Counted from the first letter of the stretch, positions 35,165 to 45,354 are shown. The stretch: DNA of 64,000 bases from Paracoccus caeni (GCF_016629665.1 NZ_JAEPRQ010000012.1:1-64000); one strand, 5' to 3'. Notes: generated by a model not told the origin, from the letters alone. Numbers and translations are program-made.

Positions 35165-35449
35165 GGTCAACTCCCGGCTCTGAGTGGGCCGCAGGACTTT
35201 TTAAGTGACGCTCGAATAAGATCGGCCTGCATGCTTAGGTCGACGAAAACGCGCGTCAGCCGGCAGTTCTCACCCTCGATGGCCTTCGTCTGGCTGAAGA
35301 TGGGCGGGCGATGCCGGCACCTCGCCCGCCATTTTAAAATGTGCACTGCGTGTCCTCTGCTCGCAGCACAGCTCGGAAACGGGCAACCCACCCTCAGACT
35401 GACGCGACACGCCGATGATCTGGACTGCGTTGAAACGGCTCTTATTCAT
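35165..35449 (-). pseudogene. IS3-family orfA remnant
   Basis: From the ATG at 35449 one frame reads MNKSRFNAVQIIGVSRQSEG, like the start of IS3-family OrfA proteins (helix-turn-helix). After a frameshift near the middle, a second frame continues KAIEGENCRLTRVFVDLSMQ and ADLIRASLKK, matching the leucine-zipper end of OrfA. No orfB or terminal repeats remain. This is insertion-sequence debris between the effector remnant and the defence operon. Confidence 0.6.
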
Positions 35450-36241
35450 TGGGATACCTTTATCCACCGTGCTGCGGAAACTCCACTTCCACTCCCCCTT
35501 AATAAAAGGGAGGATTGCGGAAGGTTTGGTTGGCGGATGAGGAAGTGTTGGTGCGCGATCCTAATCTTAAGTCGTTGATTTGTCATAAAGGCAGGGGAAG
35601 ACTTAGCTGACAATCGACACGGTTTATGGCGTTTCAGAAAGTCTTGCCTTTTGTTTCAAGAAGGCGGCTTTTCTTTCTAGACATACGGGTCCCTGACGCT
35701 TTTTCTGCCCTGTAGCAAAGCACGTGACTGACAGTATATTTGTTTGCTCAACTTGACGTCCTGAGCTTCGAATCCGGCCCATTGCCAACTTCGGGCTCGA
35801 CCGGTGCTGCGCGGACGGATCCTGGAAAGCCGACTTTCGACTATTACCCGCCCCTGATTCTCGTCTCGTCAACTTGCTCCTTTCGCTGCCTTATACCACC
35901 CCACACAGCAGCATTTCCCCTTCCAGCAGGGCGGCATGATCAGGAACCAGCGCTTGAACGTCGCAGGACTGATGGCGAGGCGCATGACGCGGTCCTTGAG
36001 GAGCTTGACCGTCCAACTCGCCGACGCGTGGGCACTTCGGCATCTGTCGGTTTGCATCAAGGCTGGCGCCGAGCTTTCTGGTCCGGCACAGAGCCTGTTT
36101 CGGCATCTCTGCGCAGCGTGACCCGTTCCGGCCAAGCATAACAAGGCAGGTCTAATCCGCCTAGATCCGGTTTACTCGGCCAACGGAGGGTGTAAAGATT
36201 GTGTTCAAATGCGCACAGGCTGCACTTGGAAGGGCCGCACC
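35450..36241. other. Unassigned region before the DISARM operon
   Basis: About 790 bases with no supported gene. Frames of 60-130 codons on both strands over 35740-36145 overlap each other and resemble nothing known; GGCCCATTGC near 35776 links the stretch to the degenerate intergenic sequence type. The last ~100 bases hold the probable promoter of the HTH/DISARM unit, with TTTACT and TAAAGA 16 bases apart as a weak candidate. Confidence 0.4.
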
Positions 36242-36430
36242 ATGACCGATCGCTGGCTCTCCGTCGAGGAGATCGCTGATTATCTCGGTGTCAGCAAGGA
36301 TACTGTTTACGGGTGGATTTCTAGGCGTGAGATGCCAGCGCACAAGGTCGGTCGACTTTGGAAGTTCAAGATCGACGAAATCGATGAATGGGTCAGAAAC
36401 GGAAAGGCCGCTGACGACCTAAACGCCTGA
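36242..36430 (+). CDS. Small excisionase-type helix-turn-helix protein
   Basis: 62 residues from the ATG at 36242 (GGAAGG eight bases upstream). The sequence RWLSVEEIADYLGVSKDTVY, GWISRREMPAHKVGRLWKFK and IDEIDEWVRNG is a complete MerR/excisionase-like HTH_17 domain and nothing else. Genes of this type often lead restriction or defence operons. It sits 30 bases before the cytosine methyltransferase gene on the same strand, so it is a candidate regulator of the operon. Confidence 0.82.
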   Translation: MTDRWLSVEEIADYLGVSKDTVYGWISRREMPAHKVGRLWKFKIDEIDEWVRNGKAADDLNA

Positions 36431-36460
36431 TCGCAAACCAGGCGAAAAGTGAGAAGATGA

Positions 36461-37555
36461 ATGAAGGACGTTACTTGCATTGACCTTTTTTGCGGCGCCG
36501 GTGGATTGACCCACGGCCTTCAGAAAGAAGGCATCAATGTCGTAGCTGGCGTCGACATCGAGGAAAGTTGCCGACACCCTTTCGAGTTCAATAATGATGC
36601 CATTTTCATCAAAGAGGACATCAGCAAGGTGTCCGGTGCGAGACTCGACGAGCTTTTCGGAAATGGCGGGGTAAAGGTCCTTGCCGGATGTGCCCCGTGT
36701 CAGCCCTTCTCTACATATTCGCAGAGGTACGACGTGCTCAGCAGCCCACGCTGGGGGCTTCTCTATCAGTTCGACCGACTGGTGCAAGAGACGCGTCCAG
36801 ACATCGTTACCATGGAGAATGTCCCGACCGTTGCGAAACACGCCGTCTTCGACGATTTCTCAGCTTCGCTCGAAAGTCAGGGATACTTCGTTCATAGAGA
36901 GGTCATTGACTGCATCAAATACGGCCTTCCCCAGACGAGGCGACGCATGGTCTTGCTTGCTTCAAAACTTGGGCCCATTCGCCCCGCCGCACCTGATCTG
37001 GAACATGCGCGAAGTGTACGTGATGCAATTGGAGATCTGCCGCCGATTTCCCATGGCGAGAGTTACGCCGCAGACCCGTTACATACCGCATCGCGGCTGT
37101 CGCCGCTAAACGTCGACCGTATTCGTGCTTCCAAGCCCGGCGGCTCTTGGCGTGATTGGCCAGAGCATCTGGTCGCCGCGTGTCATAAGAAAGATAGCGG
37201 CAAGACGTACCCTGGCGTTTACGGCAGGATGGGGTGGGACAACCCTGCGCCGACTCTGACTACTCAATATTACGGGTTCGGGAACGGACGATTTGGGCAC
37301 CCGGACCAAGACAGAGCAATTTCATTGAGAGAGGGCGCGATCCTCCAAGGTTTCCCTACGACCTATTCATTCGTGCCTGAAGGCGAGCCTATTCATTTTA
37401 AATCCTTGGGTCGAATGATTGGAAACGCTGTCCCAGTAACCTTGGGCGAAGTGATTGGGCGAAGCATCATTGCCCATCTTCAGCAATTTTCTGATGCCGA
37501 CCTGAATTCGGAAAGACTATCGATCAATGGCGAATGCAAGCCCCTCGTCGCCTGA
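36461..37555 (+). CDS. dcm: DNA (cytosine-5) methyltransferase
   Basis: 364 residues with the ordered C5-methyltransferase motifs: FCGAGGLTHGL (I), AGCAPCQPFSTYSQ with the catalytic Cys (IV, ~residue 78), ENVPTV (VI, ~117), QTRRRMVLLAS (VIII, ~157), and the late GNAVPVTLGEVIG (X). The short variable region at ~190-260 should set the target sequence. It methylates cytosine using SAM. The 3' end overlaps vsr by 29 bases. In class 2 DISARM the self-marking methylase (DrmMII) is also a C5 enzyme; here it accompanies a class 1 gene set. Confidence 0.93.
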   Translation: MKDVTCIDLFCGAGGLTHGLQKEGINVVAGVDIEESCRHPFEFNNDAIFIKEDISKVSGARLDELFGNGGVKVLAGCAPCQPFSTYSQRYDVLSSPRWGLLYQFDRLVQETRPDIVTMENVPTVAKHAVFDDFSASLESQGYFVHREVIDCIKYGLPQTRRRMVLLASKLGPIRPAAPDLEHARSVRDAIGDLPPISHGESYAADPLHTASRLSPLNVDRIRASKPGGSWRDWPEHLVAACHKKDSGKTYPGVYGRMGWDNPAPTLTTQYYGFGNGRFGHPDQDRAISLREGAILQGFPTTYSFVPEGEPIHFKSLGRMIGNAVPVTLGEVIGRSIIAHLQQFSDADLNSERLSINGECKPLVA

Positions 37556-37961
37556 GGCCAGCCGTAGAATGGCGCGCGTGCGGCAAAAGGGCACGCGAGC
37601 GGAGCTGAATCTCCGCAAGGCGCTGCATGCCCAAGGCCTGCGTTATCGGCTCCATGTTCCACTTCTGGCGAAGCCCAGACGCATCGCAGACATCGTGTTT
37701 CCTGCGACCAAGATTGCCGTGTTCGTCGATGGTTGCTTTTGGCACGGGTGTCCCGAGCATGCCTCTTGGCCGAAGAGCAACGCCGATTTCTGGCGCCAGA
37801 AAATCGAAACCAATCGCTCACGGGACGCAGACACTGACCAACGGCTGCAGGCTCTTGGGTGGGAGTCGGTTCGCATCTGGGAGCATGAAGATGCCAACCA
37901 CGCCGCGAGCCGCATTGTAGAACTCGTACGCGCACGCAGAAAGAATGGGGCCCAACCATGA
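37527..37961 (+). CDS. vsr: Very short patch repair endonuclease
   Basis: 144 residues with the Vsr pattern: RMARVRQKGTRAELNLRKAL, GLRYRLHVPLLAKPRRIADI, VFVDGCFWHGCPEHASWPKS, and NADFWRQKIETNRSRD. The metal-site residues (Asp of RIADIVF, the GCFWHGC cysteines and histidine that bind zinc) are present. Vsr nicks T:G mismatches that arise when methylated cytosine is deaminated at the partner methylase's site. It overlaps both dcm and the helicase gene, which ties it to the operon. Confidence 0.93.
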   Translation: MANASPSSPEASRRMARVRQKGTRAELNLRKALHAQGLRYRLHVPLLAKPRRIADIVFPATKIAVFVDGCFWHGCPEHASWPKSNADFWRQKIETNRSRDADTDQRLQALGWESVRIWEHEDANHAASRIVELVRARRKNGAQP

Positions 37962-40900
37962 CCATGACAGCAGACGAATTGATGGCCGCGGTAGCTCACT
38001 CTGCTACGCCGGAACCGGGCCAACTCGTCGAGGCTCGTCGTCGCCAATGGATGGTCTCGGAAGTCAACGGCGGGTCGGTCGCACCCGGTTTGCCCAAACG
38101 GCATCTCGTCCGGTTGGCCTCCATCGACGAGGATGCGCTCGGCGAAGAGATTGAGGTCCTCTGGGAGCTCGAGCCAGGAGCTCATGTCATCGAGAGGGCC
38201 GGTTTGCCTCGCTTGACCGGCTTGGACGACCCTTCGACGCTGCAAGCGTTCCTTGATGCGGTCGTATGGGGTGCAGCGACGAACGCTGATCGCGGCTATT
38301 TGCAGGCCCCATTCCGCAGCGGTGTAAGCATCGAAGATTACCAGCTGGATCCGCTCGTGCGAGCAATCGACATGGCGCGCACCAATCTTCTGATCGCCGA
38401 CGACGTCGGCCTCGGCAAGACCATTGAGGCCGGGCTCGTCATTCAAGAGATGCTCCTGCGTCACCGCGCCCGCACGGTCCTCGTGCTCTGCCCTGCCTCC
38501 TTGCAGGAAAAGTGGCGAGTCGAGATGCAGGAGAAGTTCGGGCTCGAGTTCCGGATCGTCGATACGGACTATGTCAAGCGTTTGCGCCGCGAGCGCGGTC
38601 TCCACGCTAATCCGTGGACGTCTTTTCCCCGTCTGATCACCTCAATGGACTGGGCCAAACAGGGCGAAGGATTGCGCCTTCTGCGGGACGCACTGCCCCC
38701 GCATGTGAGCCATCCCAGGAAGTTCGACCTGCTCATCATCGACGAGGCTCACAACGTCGCCCCGACCGTCGGCCGCTATGCCGTCGAAAGCCTCAGGACG
38801 CGGCTTGTTCGTCTGGCCGCCCCACACTTCCAACACAAGCTGTTTCTCACGGCCACGCCGCATGACGGCTATACTGAATCCTTCACCGCGCTTCTCGAGC
38901 TTCTCGACGATCAGAGGTTCGCGAGAAATGTCCTTCCGAGTGACCCCCAGTTGACCCGCGTTATGGTCCGTCGACTAAAGAGCGATCTGGTCGACGCAAA
39001 CGGCAAGCGCATCTATCCCGAGCGGAAACTTGAGGCATTGCCGGTAGAATATGAGGGCGACGAGAGGAATGCCCGGAGCCAACTCGACGCATACATCAAG
39101 AGCCGCGAAAGCGGTGCTGATGGAGGACGGGCCGTCGATCACTTCGTGCACCAGTTGCTGCGCAAACGCCTATCATCATCTCCTGCTGCTTTCGCGGCCA
39201 CGCTGGAGCGGCATATAGCGACGATCGAAGGTCGCTCGGTTAGCGACCGCAGCCAGAAAAAATTCGATGACCGCATTCTTCGGCGAGCGATAGCCAAGAC
39301 CGAAGAGGATTACGCGGACGACGCGCAGCGCGACGCCGCCGAGGCGGAAGCGATCGAGGAAGCAGGCAAACACGTCCGGCCACCGACCGACGAAGAACGC
39401 CGGATGCTCGACCGGCTGCGATCCTGGGCTCATCAGGCGGCTCGTCGGGCCGACGCCAAGGCCACCGCCGTACTGGATTGGCTGGCCAGACACCTGAAGG
39501 ACGGTGACAGATGGACGAATGAGCGGGTGATCCTGTTCACGGAGTATCGCGCCACTCAGCAGTGGATGCAGGAGATCCTCGCATCGAACGGCTTCGGGGG
39601 CGATAGGTTGGCTCTCATCTATGGCGGCATGGACCCAAAAGAACGCGAGAGCGTGAAGGCCGCGTTCCAAGCGAACCCCTCGGAAGCCCCGGTCAGGATT
39701 TTGCTGGCGACAGATGCTGCATCAGAAGGCATCGACCTCCAGAACCATTGCCATCTGATGATTCACCTCGAAATCCCATACAACCCGAATGTAATGGAAC
39801 AGCGGAACGGCCGCATCGACCGCCATGGGCAACGCGCCGGCGAAGTCGTCATATGGCATCCGGTAGATGCCGAAGGCGGCCAAGGCGACGACATCCTGCG
39901 CGCGCTCCGCAAGCTGGATGCGATGCGCGCCGACATGGGCAGCGTAAATCCAGTCATTGCGCCGCAACTACCTGATTTGCTTGAAGGACGCCGCCGTGAC
40001 TTGGACACGAGAGAAGCCGAAATACGCATGGAGAAGTCTCGCCGTTTCGTGAAGGCTGAACGCGATCTTCGCGATCGTGTGGCAAAACTCCACGAACGGC
40101 TGAGCGAGACTCGACGTGAACAAAGCCTCGTGCCCGACCACATTCAGCGCGCCGTCAGCACCGCCCTTCGTCTTGCGGACAAACCTGAATTGGAACCCGT
40201 TTCCCTGACGGGCGCTCCGGATGGCACGGTTTTCCGAATGCCGCCCCTCTCGGGTTCCTGGTCCCGTTGCCTTGAGGGGCTGGAACACCCGTATACACAG
40301 AAGGTCCGCCCCATCACCTTCGACCACGATGTGGCCAAGGGACGAGATGACGTCGTCCTCATTCACCTCAACCATCGACTTGTTCAGATGAGCCTGCTGC
40401 TCTTGCGCGCGGAAATCTGGGCCCGTGACGACGTAAAGAAGCTCCACCGGGCAAGCGTGCGCTCTCTTCCGGATGGGGAAATCGAAGGACCAGCCGTGGT
40501 GGTGATGTCCCGGCTCGTCGTGACCGGCGGGAACCATCACCGCCTGCACGAGGAGCTCACGGAGGCTGGCGGCTATATGCGTGATACCGGTTTCCGACGT
40601 GAGGGGGTCACGGAAGTCCGGCGTTGGCTCGAACATTCTCAACCTGCGGCACTGTCGGATGCAACATTCGACGCCTTGAGGACACGTTTCGACAAGCAGC
40701 GTGATAACATTTTGGCGGCCGTCGATGCTCGATCCAAGGACCGTCTCCGTTTTCTGGTGAACACGATCGAGACCCGCGAGCGCAAGGAAGCCGAGGACAT
40801 CCGCCAAGTTCTGGATGACCTCGAAAAGGCGCTGAAAACCGAGATCGCCGCAGAGCAAATACCCGTCCAGCTCTCACTTTTCTCAGAAGACGAACGGACG

Positions 40901-41074
40901 CAGCTCAAGCGCGACCTTGCAGCCCTGGAAGCACGCTTGGCCAGAATCCCGAACGAGCGCGAGCAGGAGCTGAAGGCGATCGAGGAACGGCATTCCAATG
41001 CCGTCGACCATACTTTCCCCGTGGCCGTCGTGCTGCTGGTTCCGGATTCCCTCGCTACGGAGAAGCGCAGATGA
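37958..41074 (+). CDS. drmD: DISARM SNF2-like helicase DrmD
   Basis: 1038 residues of an SNF2-type ATPase: Walker A in DDVGLGKTIEAGLVIQEML (~148), LLIIDEAHNVAP (~260), TATPHDGYTESF, and the C-lobe LLATDAASEGIDLQNHCHLM with YNPNVMEQRNGRIDRHGQ (~585-625). Length and order match DrmD, the class 1 marker protein of DISARM, proposed to act with the DrmA/DrmB core on incoming phage DNA. A charged coiled-coil-like C-terminus follows. The gene overlaps vsr and drmMI by ATGA. Confidence 0.92.
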   Translation: MTMTADELMAAVAHSATPEPGQLVEARRRQWMVSEVNGGSVAPGLPKRHLVRLASIDEDALGEEIEVLWELEPGAHVIERAGLPRLTGLDDPSTLQAFLDAVVWGAATNADRGYLQAPFRSGVSIEDYQLDPLVRAIDMARTNLLIADDVGLGKTIEAGLVIQEMLLRHRARTVLVLCPASLQEKWRVEMQEKFGLEFRIVDTDYVKRLRRERGLHANPWTSFPRLITSMDWAKQGEGLRLLRDALPPHVSHPRKFDLLIIDEAHNVAPTVGRYAVESLRTRLVRLAAPHFQHKLFLTATPHDGYTESFTALLELLDDQRFARNVLPSDPQLTRVMVRRLKSDLVDANGKRIYPERKLEALPVEYEGDERNARSQLDAYIKSRESGADGGRAVDHFVHQLLRKRLSSSPAAFAATLERHIATIEGRSVSDRSQKKFDDRILRRAIAKTEEDYADDAQRDAAEAEAIEEAGKHVRPPTDEERRMLDRLRSWAHQAARRADAKATAVLDWLARHLKDGDRWTNERVILFTEYRATQQWMQEILASNGFGGDRLALIYGGMDPKERESVKAAFQANPSEAPVRILLATDAASEGIDLQNHCHLMIHLEIPYNPNVMEQRNGRIDRHGQRAGEVVIWHPVDAEGGQGDDILRALRKLDAMRADMGSVNPVIAPQLPDLLEGRRRDLDTREAEIRMEKSRRFVKAERDLRDRVAKLHERLSETRREQSLVPDHIQRAVSTALRLADKPELEPVSLTGAPDGTVFRMPPLSGSWSRCLEGLEHPYTQKVRPITFDHDVAKGRDDVVLIHLNHRLVQMSLLLLRAEIWARDDVKKLHRASVRSLPDGEIEGPAVVVMSRLVVTGGNHHRLHEELTEAGGYMRDTGFRREGVTEVRRWLEHSQPAALSDATFDALRTRFDKQRDNILAAVDARSKDRLRFLVNTIETRERKEAEDIRQVLDDLEKALKTEIAAEQIPVQLSLFSEDERTQLKRDLAALEARLARIPNEREQELKAIEERHSNAVDHTFPVAVVLLVPDSLATEKRR

Positions 41075-44000
41075 GCAACGATCATGAGTGGCTGAACCTG
41101 ATCGAAGTATCAGGGCCCTTCCTCGCGGTGCCCGTGCTGCGCGACGTCTTTCCTCAAGGCCTCGAGGCGCTGCCCTCGGGACGGCCTCAGCGACTTCGTC
41201 GCACCTACGAGGAATGGCGTGATGCCGTCGACACAGACGATCTCGACCTTTCCGCGCTGCACGCGGCCTGGATAGATGATGTGCTGATAAATGCGCTCGA
41301 GATGGACGAGACGGTCCTTCGCAGGGGGCTGGCGCTGCCCGAGCAGCTGACTGTCTCATTGCCAGAACACGGGGTCAAAGTCGCGCCCGATCTGGCTATC
41401 GTGAACCCCACGAACTCCGACGAGCCGCTCCTGCTCATCCAAGTTTACGGACCCGATACTGATCTTGATGCGACGCGCCGCTTCGATGGCCTGGCGATTA
41501 CCCCGGCCGATCGAATGGTCGCTCTGCTCCGGTCGACTGGATGTCCAACTGGCGTCGTCACCAATGGCGAGCGCTGGATGCTCGTCCACGCGCCAGTAGG
41601 CGCCGTGGCAAGCTTCGCGAGCTGGTATGCGCGCCTTTGGGGTCAGGAACCGGAAACGTTGCGGGCATTCGTCAGCCTGCTGGGCGTCCGCCGCTTCTTC
41701 GGCCCCGACGACGGCAAACTTCCGGCGCTTTATGAACGTTCCCTGAAGCATCAGGATGACGTTACCGAAGCGCTAGGTGAACAAGTCCGCCGCGCCGTCG
41801 AAGTGCTCGTCCAGGCTCTCGACCGCGCCGACCAGGACCGAAATCGCGAACTCTTGCGTGACGTCGATCCGCGAGAGCTCTATGAGGCAGGCCTGACCGT
41901 GATGATGCGGCTCGTGTTCTTGCTGGCTGCCGAGGAACGCGCCCTATTGCTGCTCGGCGACCCGCGTTACGACGCCTTCTATGCCATTTCTAGCCTCCGG
42001 ATGCAGTTGCGCGCGGATTCCGAGGAAATCCTCGAGCGCCGTCGATCCGCTTGGTCGCGGCTGCTCGCCCTGTTTCGCGGCGTGTATGGCGGGATCGATC
42101 ACCCAACCCTGCAGCTACCGGCGCTCGGAGGTTCACTGTTCGACCCGGATCGCTATCCCTTCCTCGAAGGGCGGAAGAAGGGCACGAGTTGGCGAAGCGA
42201 TCCGGCCGAACCGCTGCCGATCGACGATCGCACCGTTCTCCTGCTGTTGGACGCGATCCAGATCTTCGAAGGTCGCACGCTGTCCTACCGCGCGCTCGAC
42301 GTGGAACAGATCGGGCATGTCTACGAGGGCCTCCTTGAGCGCACGGTGAAGCGCGTCGATGACGTCACACTCGAACTCGATAGCGGATCGAAGGCCAAGA
42401 GCCCGCGTGTGACGCTCGGCGAAATGGAGTCGGCGCGGCTCGATGGCGCTGTTAAAGTGGGCGAACTGCTCAAAGAGCGGAGCGAACGATCGGAGTCCGC
42501 CATCCGCAACGCCCTCGGTCGGACGGCCGACGATCGCCTATCCGCACGTCTGCTCAGCGTCTGTCGTGGTGACGTTGGTCTGCGCGACCGCATTCTACCC
42601 TATGCCCCGCTACTTCGGACCGACCCCTGGGGCTATCCGCTCGTGCACCACAAGGGCGCGTTCGTCGTGGTCCTCGGTGCCGATCGGCGCGAGAGCGGTA
42701 CGCACTACACGCCCAAGAGCCTGACCGAAAAGATCGTCGCGGAAACGCTGACTCCGGTTGCCTACCGTGGCCCGGCCGAAGGCAAGGCGCCCGAGGACTG
42801 GGAACTGAAGAGTGCCGAGGAGCTGCTGGACCTGAAGATCTGTGACCCTGCGATGGGGTCCGGAGCCTTTCTCGTGCAGGCTTGCCGCTGGCTCTCCGAC
42901 CGTCTGGTCGAGGCCTGGGCGGCGGCCGAGGCCAACGGCAAGCGGATCGACAGCGAAGGACTCATCATCAATGATGCGACCGAGGGGTTCGACCCTTTAT
43001 CGCGGGACGTCGAGGAACGCGCGATCGTCGCACGTCGACTCGTGGCGGAACGGTGCCTCTACGGCGTCGACAAGAACCCACTCGCCGTGGAACTGGCCAA
43101 GCTCTCGCTCTGGCTCACCACCATGTCCAAGGGGCGGCCCTTCGGCTTCCTCGACCACAACCTGCGCAGCGGTGACAGCCTGCTCGGGATCCATGACATC
43201 CGGCAACTGACCGAACTCAGCATGGAACCGAAAGGCTCGAAGCAGCTCAGGTTGTTCGGCCGGAGCATTCAGGCGGCTGTCGAGAAGGCCATCGAACTAC
43301 GCACCCGTCTGCGCTCCATTCCCATCCGGGACATCGGAGATGTGGATGCGATGGCCGCGATAGACCTCAAGACACGAGAAGGATTGCAAAACCCGACGAC
43401 AATCGCCGATGCATTCATGGGCATAATAATTAATGTGGAGCAATCGGGGGAGCAGTCAACTCGAATAGAAGCGCTGGCAGCGATTTCAGATGCCGTTGCG
43501 AATGGTGAAATTACTGCAAGAGGCATGCTACTGAGTAATGTCAGGATAGATTTAGCCAAAGATTCTCAAGATGGGATGCCTCGCAGACCGTTCCATTGGC
43601 CTCTTGAATTTCCTGAGGTGTTTCTGCCCCATAACGCTGGGTTTGACGCCATTGTAGGGAACCCTCCTTTTATGGGTGGGCGGCTGGTCGCACGAAATCT
43701 AGGGATGCGGTATCAGGAGTATCTAAAATACGTCAGAAACTTCGTTACTGGCGGACCAGATCTATGCGTCTACTTCTTTTTAAGGGCATTTTCCCTCCTA
43801 AAACGTGGCGGCACACTCGGGCTCATCGGAACAAAATCTATCTCGGAAACAGGATCGAGAACAGTTGGCCTCGATCAACTGATAGAATGTAATGGCTTCA
43901 TTTATCGGGCTGATGCCCGCATGCCTTGGCCTGGAAACGCAGCAGTTTTTGTATCTACTATTTGGATTTGCAGGTGCGACTGGAATGGGCCGGTTATTTT

Positions 44001-45354
44001 GAATTCTAAAATGGTCAGAAAGATCAATGGCGCGTTAGAAGAGGACCGCGAACTCAGAAACCCACTCAAGCTTAAAGCTCTGAAAGGCCGTTTTTCTCAA
44101 GGCCAGAATCTTCATGGTCAGTTCGACTTAAATGAATCAGAGGTCGACCAGCTTCAGGCATTGGATCCATGCGTGCGTGAAGTCTTGCATCCCCTACACA
44201 ACGGACAGGACCTCAATACGATGCCAGTTCTAACCCCCACTCGATGGGCCATCAATTTCAAAGATATGGCCGAACAAGAGGCGCGTAAGTTTGGCCCGGC
44301 CTTCGCTAGAGTGGAGAATTTGGTAAAACCGTTCCGTCAGTCTCTTACCGGACAGATTCATCAACGTGACTTCTGGAAATACTGGGACATTCGCCCAAAG
44401 CTTCTTGAAGAGTTTTCCATTCATCAAGAGGTCTTGGCGACCGCTATGGTAACTAAATATGTTTCATTTCGGAGAGTTCCTACTTCAAACGTCTACACTC
44501 ACAAAACAATCATCGTCTTCATGTACGACTGGTGGGAGTTTGCTTGCCTACAATCTAGCCTTCATCAGGAGTGGGCATTTTGGACCTGCGGCACTCTTGG
44601 CGCCTCCACGTTGAGCTATTCGACTTCCTCTGCGCTGGAGACCTGGCCAATGCCAGAAGTTAGCAAATACTCTAGCTGCTTGTCTGATATTGGCGCATCA
44701 TATAACTCTCTTCGAGAAGAAATGCTTCAAGCCGATTCAATCGGGCTTACCCAGCTCTACAATCGTTTTCACTCCCCGGAATTTAAAGGCGACAAGCTTG
44801 ACCAGCTCCGCGATCTGCACCGCGATATGGATCAGGCCGTATTGCTGGCTTATGGATGGGAAGACATTGCGCTTGAGCATGGCTTTCATGAAGTCACTTA
44901 TCTACCGGAAAAAGACCGGGTGCGGTTCACGCTCTCCGAGCGTGCACGGCTCGAAGTGCTGCGACGCCTTGCTGACTTAAATCATCAAAGATTTGAAGAA
45001 GAAGTCGAGCAAGGTCTGCATGGGAAAGGAGCACAAGGAAAAGGAGCACAAGGAAATGCCATTGTGAGACTCCGTTCTCGTGAAAAATCCGCTCAGAAAT
45101 CCTTCGATCTGGAAGGCGAGTCCGCGCTCGCGCCGAAGGTTGCGGGAAACCCAGATCGCGCGACTGAAGCGATCAGGGCATTTCTCAAAGCTCAACGCTC
45201 TTGGATGAGCAAGTCAGACATTCTTGCGAATGTCGACATCCCGGATGGCCAGTGGAATACCGCCATCAATGATCTGTTGGCGCGCGGCACCGTCGAACGT
45301 CTAGGCGAACGTCGTGGCGCTCGCTACCGCATTTCCGAGAGTGATTTAAAATGA
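41071..45354 (+). CDS. drmMI: DISARM adenine methyltransferase DrmMI
   Basis: 1427 residues. The N-terminal ~500 residues look like the nuclease-like/helical part of Eco57I-type fusion enzymes. The SAM-dependent N6-adenine methylase core has YTPKSLTEKIVAETLTP, ICDPAMGSGAFLVQACRWLS (motif I, ~591) and the catalytic AIVGNPPFMGG (motif IV, ~862). Residues ~900-1240 are the target-recognition region and are visibly less GC-rich than both flanks. Near residue 1325 a perfect 15-base tandem duplication gives the peptide GKGAQGKGAQG. DrmMI marks host DNA in class 1 DISARM. It overlaps the genes on both sides. Confidence 0.92.
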   Translation: MSNDHEWLNLIEVSGPFLAVPVLRDVFPQGLEALPSGRPQRLRRTYEEWRDAVDTDDLDLSALHAAWIDDVLINALEMDETVLRRGLALPEQLTVSLPEHGVKVAPDLAIVNPTNSDEPLLLIQVYGPDTDLDATRRFDGLAITPADRMVALLRSTGCPTGVVTNGERWMLVHAPVGAVASFASWYARLWGQEPETLRAFVSLLGVRRFFGPDDGKLPALYERSLKHQDDVTEALGEQVRRAVEVLVQALDRADQDRNRELLRDVDPRELYEAGLTVMMRLVFLLAAEERALLLLGDPRYDAFYAISSLRMQLRADSEEILERRRSAWSRLLALFRGVYGGIDHPTLQLPALGGSLFDPDRYPFLEGRKKGTSWRSDPAEPLPIDDRTVLLLLDAIQIFEGRTLSYRALDVEQIGHVYEGLLERTVKRVDDVTLELDSGSKAKSPRVTLGEMESARLDGAVKVGELLKERSERSESAIRNALGRTADDRLSARLLSVCRGDVGLRDRILPYAPLLRTDPWGYPLVHHKGAFVVVLGADRRESGTHYTPKSLTEKIVAETLTPVAYRGPAEGKAPEDWELKSAEELLDLKICDPAMGSGAFLVQACRWLSDRLVEAWAAAEANGKRIDSEGLIINDATEGFDPLSRDVEERAIVARRLVAERCLYGVDKNPLAVELAKLSLWLTTMSKGRPFGFLDHNLRSGDSLLGIHDIRQLTELSMEPKGSKQLRLFGRSIQAAVEKAIELRTRLRSIPIRDIGDVDAMAAIDLKTREGLQNPTTIADAFMGIIINVEQSGEQSTRIEALAAISDAVANGEITARGMLLSNVRIDLAKDSQDGMPRRPFHWPLEFPEVFLPHNAGFDAIVGNPPFMGGRLVARNLGMRYQEYLKYVRNFVTGGPDLCVYFFLRAFSLLKRGGTLGLIGTKSISETGSRTVGLDQLIECNGFIYRADARMPWPGNAAVFVSTIWICRCDWNGPVILNSKMVRKINGALEEDRELRNPLKLKALKGRFSQGQNLHGQFDLNESEVDQLQALDPCVREVLHPLHNGQDLNTMPVLTPTRWAINFKDMAEQEARKFGPAFARVENLVKPFRQSLTGQIHQRDFWKYWDIRPKLLEEFSIHQEVLATAMVTKYVSFRRVPTSNVYTHKTIIVFMYDWWEFACLQSSLHQEWAFWTCGTLGASTLSYSTSSALETWPMPEVSKYSSCLSDIGASYNSLREEMLQADSIGLTQLYNRFHSPEFKGDKLDQLRDLHRDMDQAVLLAYGWEDIALEHGFHEVTYLPEKDRVRFTLSERARLEVLRRLADLNHQRFEEEVEQGLHGKGAQGKGAQGNAIVRLRSREKSAQKSFDLEGESALAPKVAGNPDRATEAIRAFLKAQRSWMSKSDILANVDIPDGQWNTAINDLLARGTVERLGERRGARYRISESDLK
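45025..45054 (+). repeat. Two tandem 15-base copies inside drmMI
   Basis: AAAGGAGCACAAGGA is repeated exactly twice, head to tail, in frame, lengthening a linker between the methylase and the C-terminal winged-helix-like end (QRSWMSKSDILANVDIPDGQ). It is a site where slippage could change the copy number without breaking the frame. Confidence 0.85.

Noticed and set aside
35869..36144. Minus-strand frames of 82-91 codons before the DISARM operon
   Set aside because: Mutually overlapping frames without domain similarity; possibly IS debris but not supportable.
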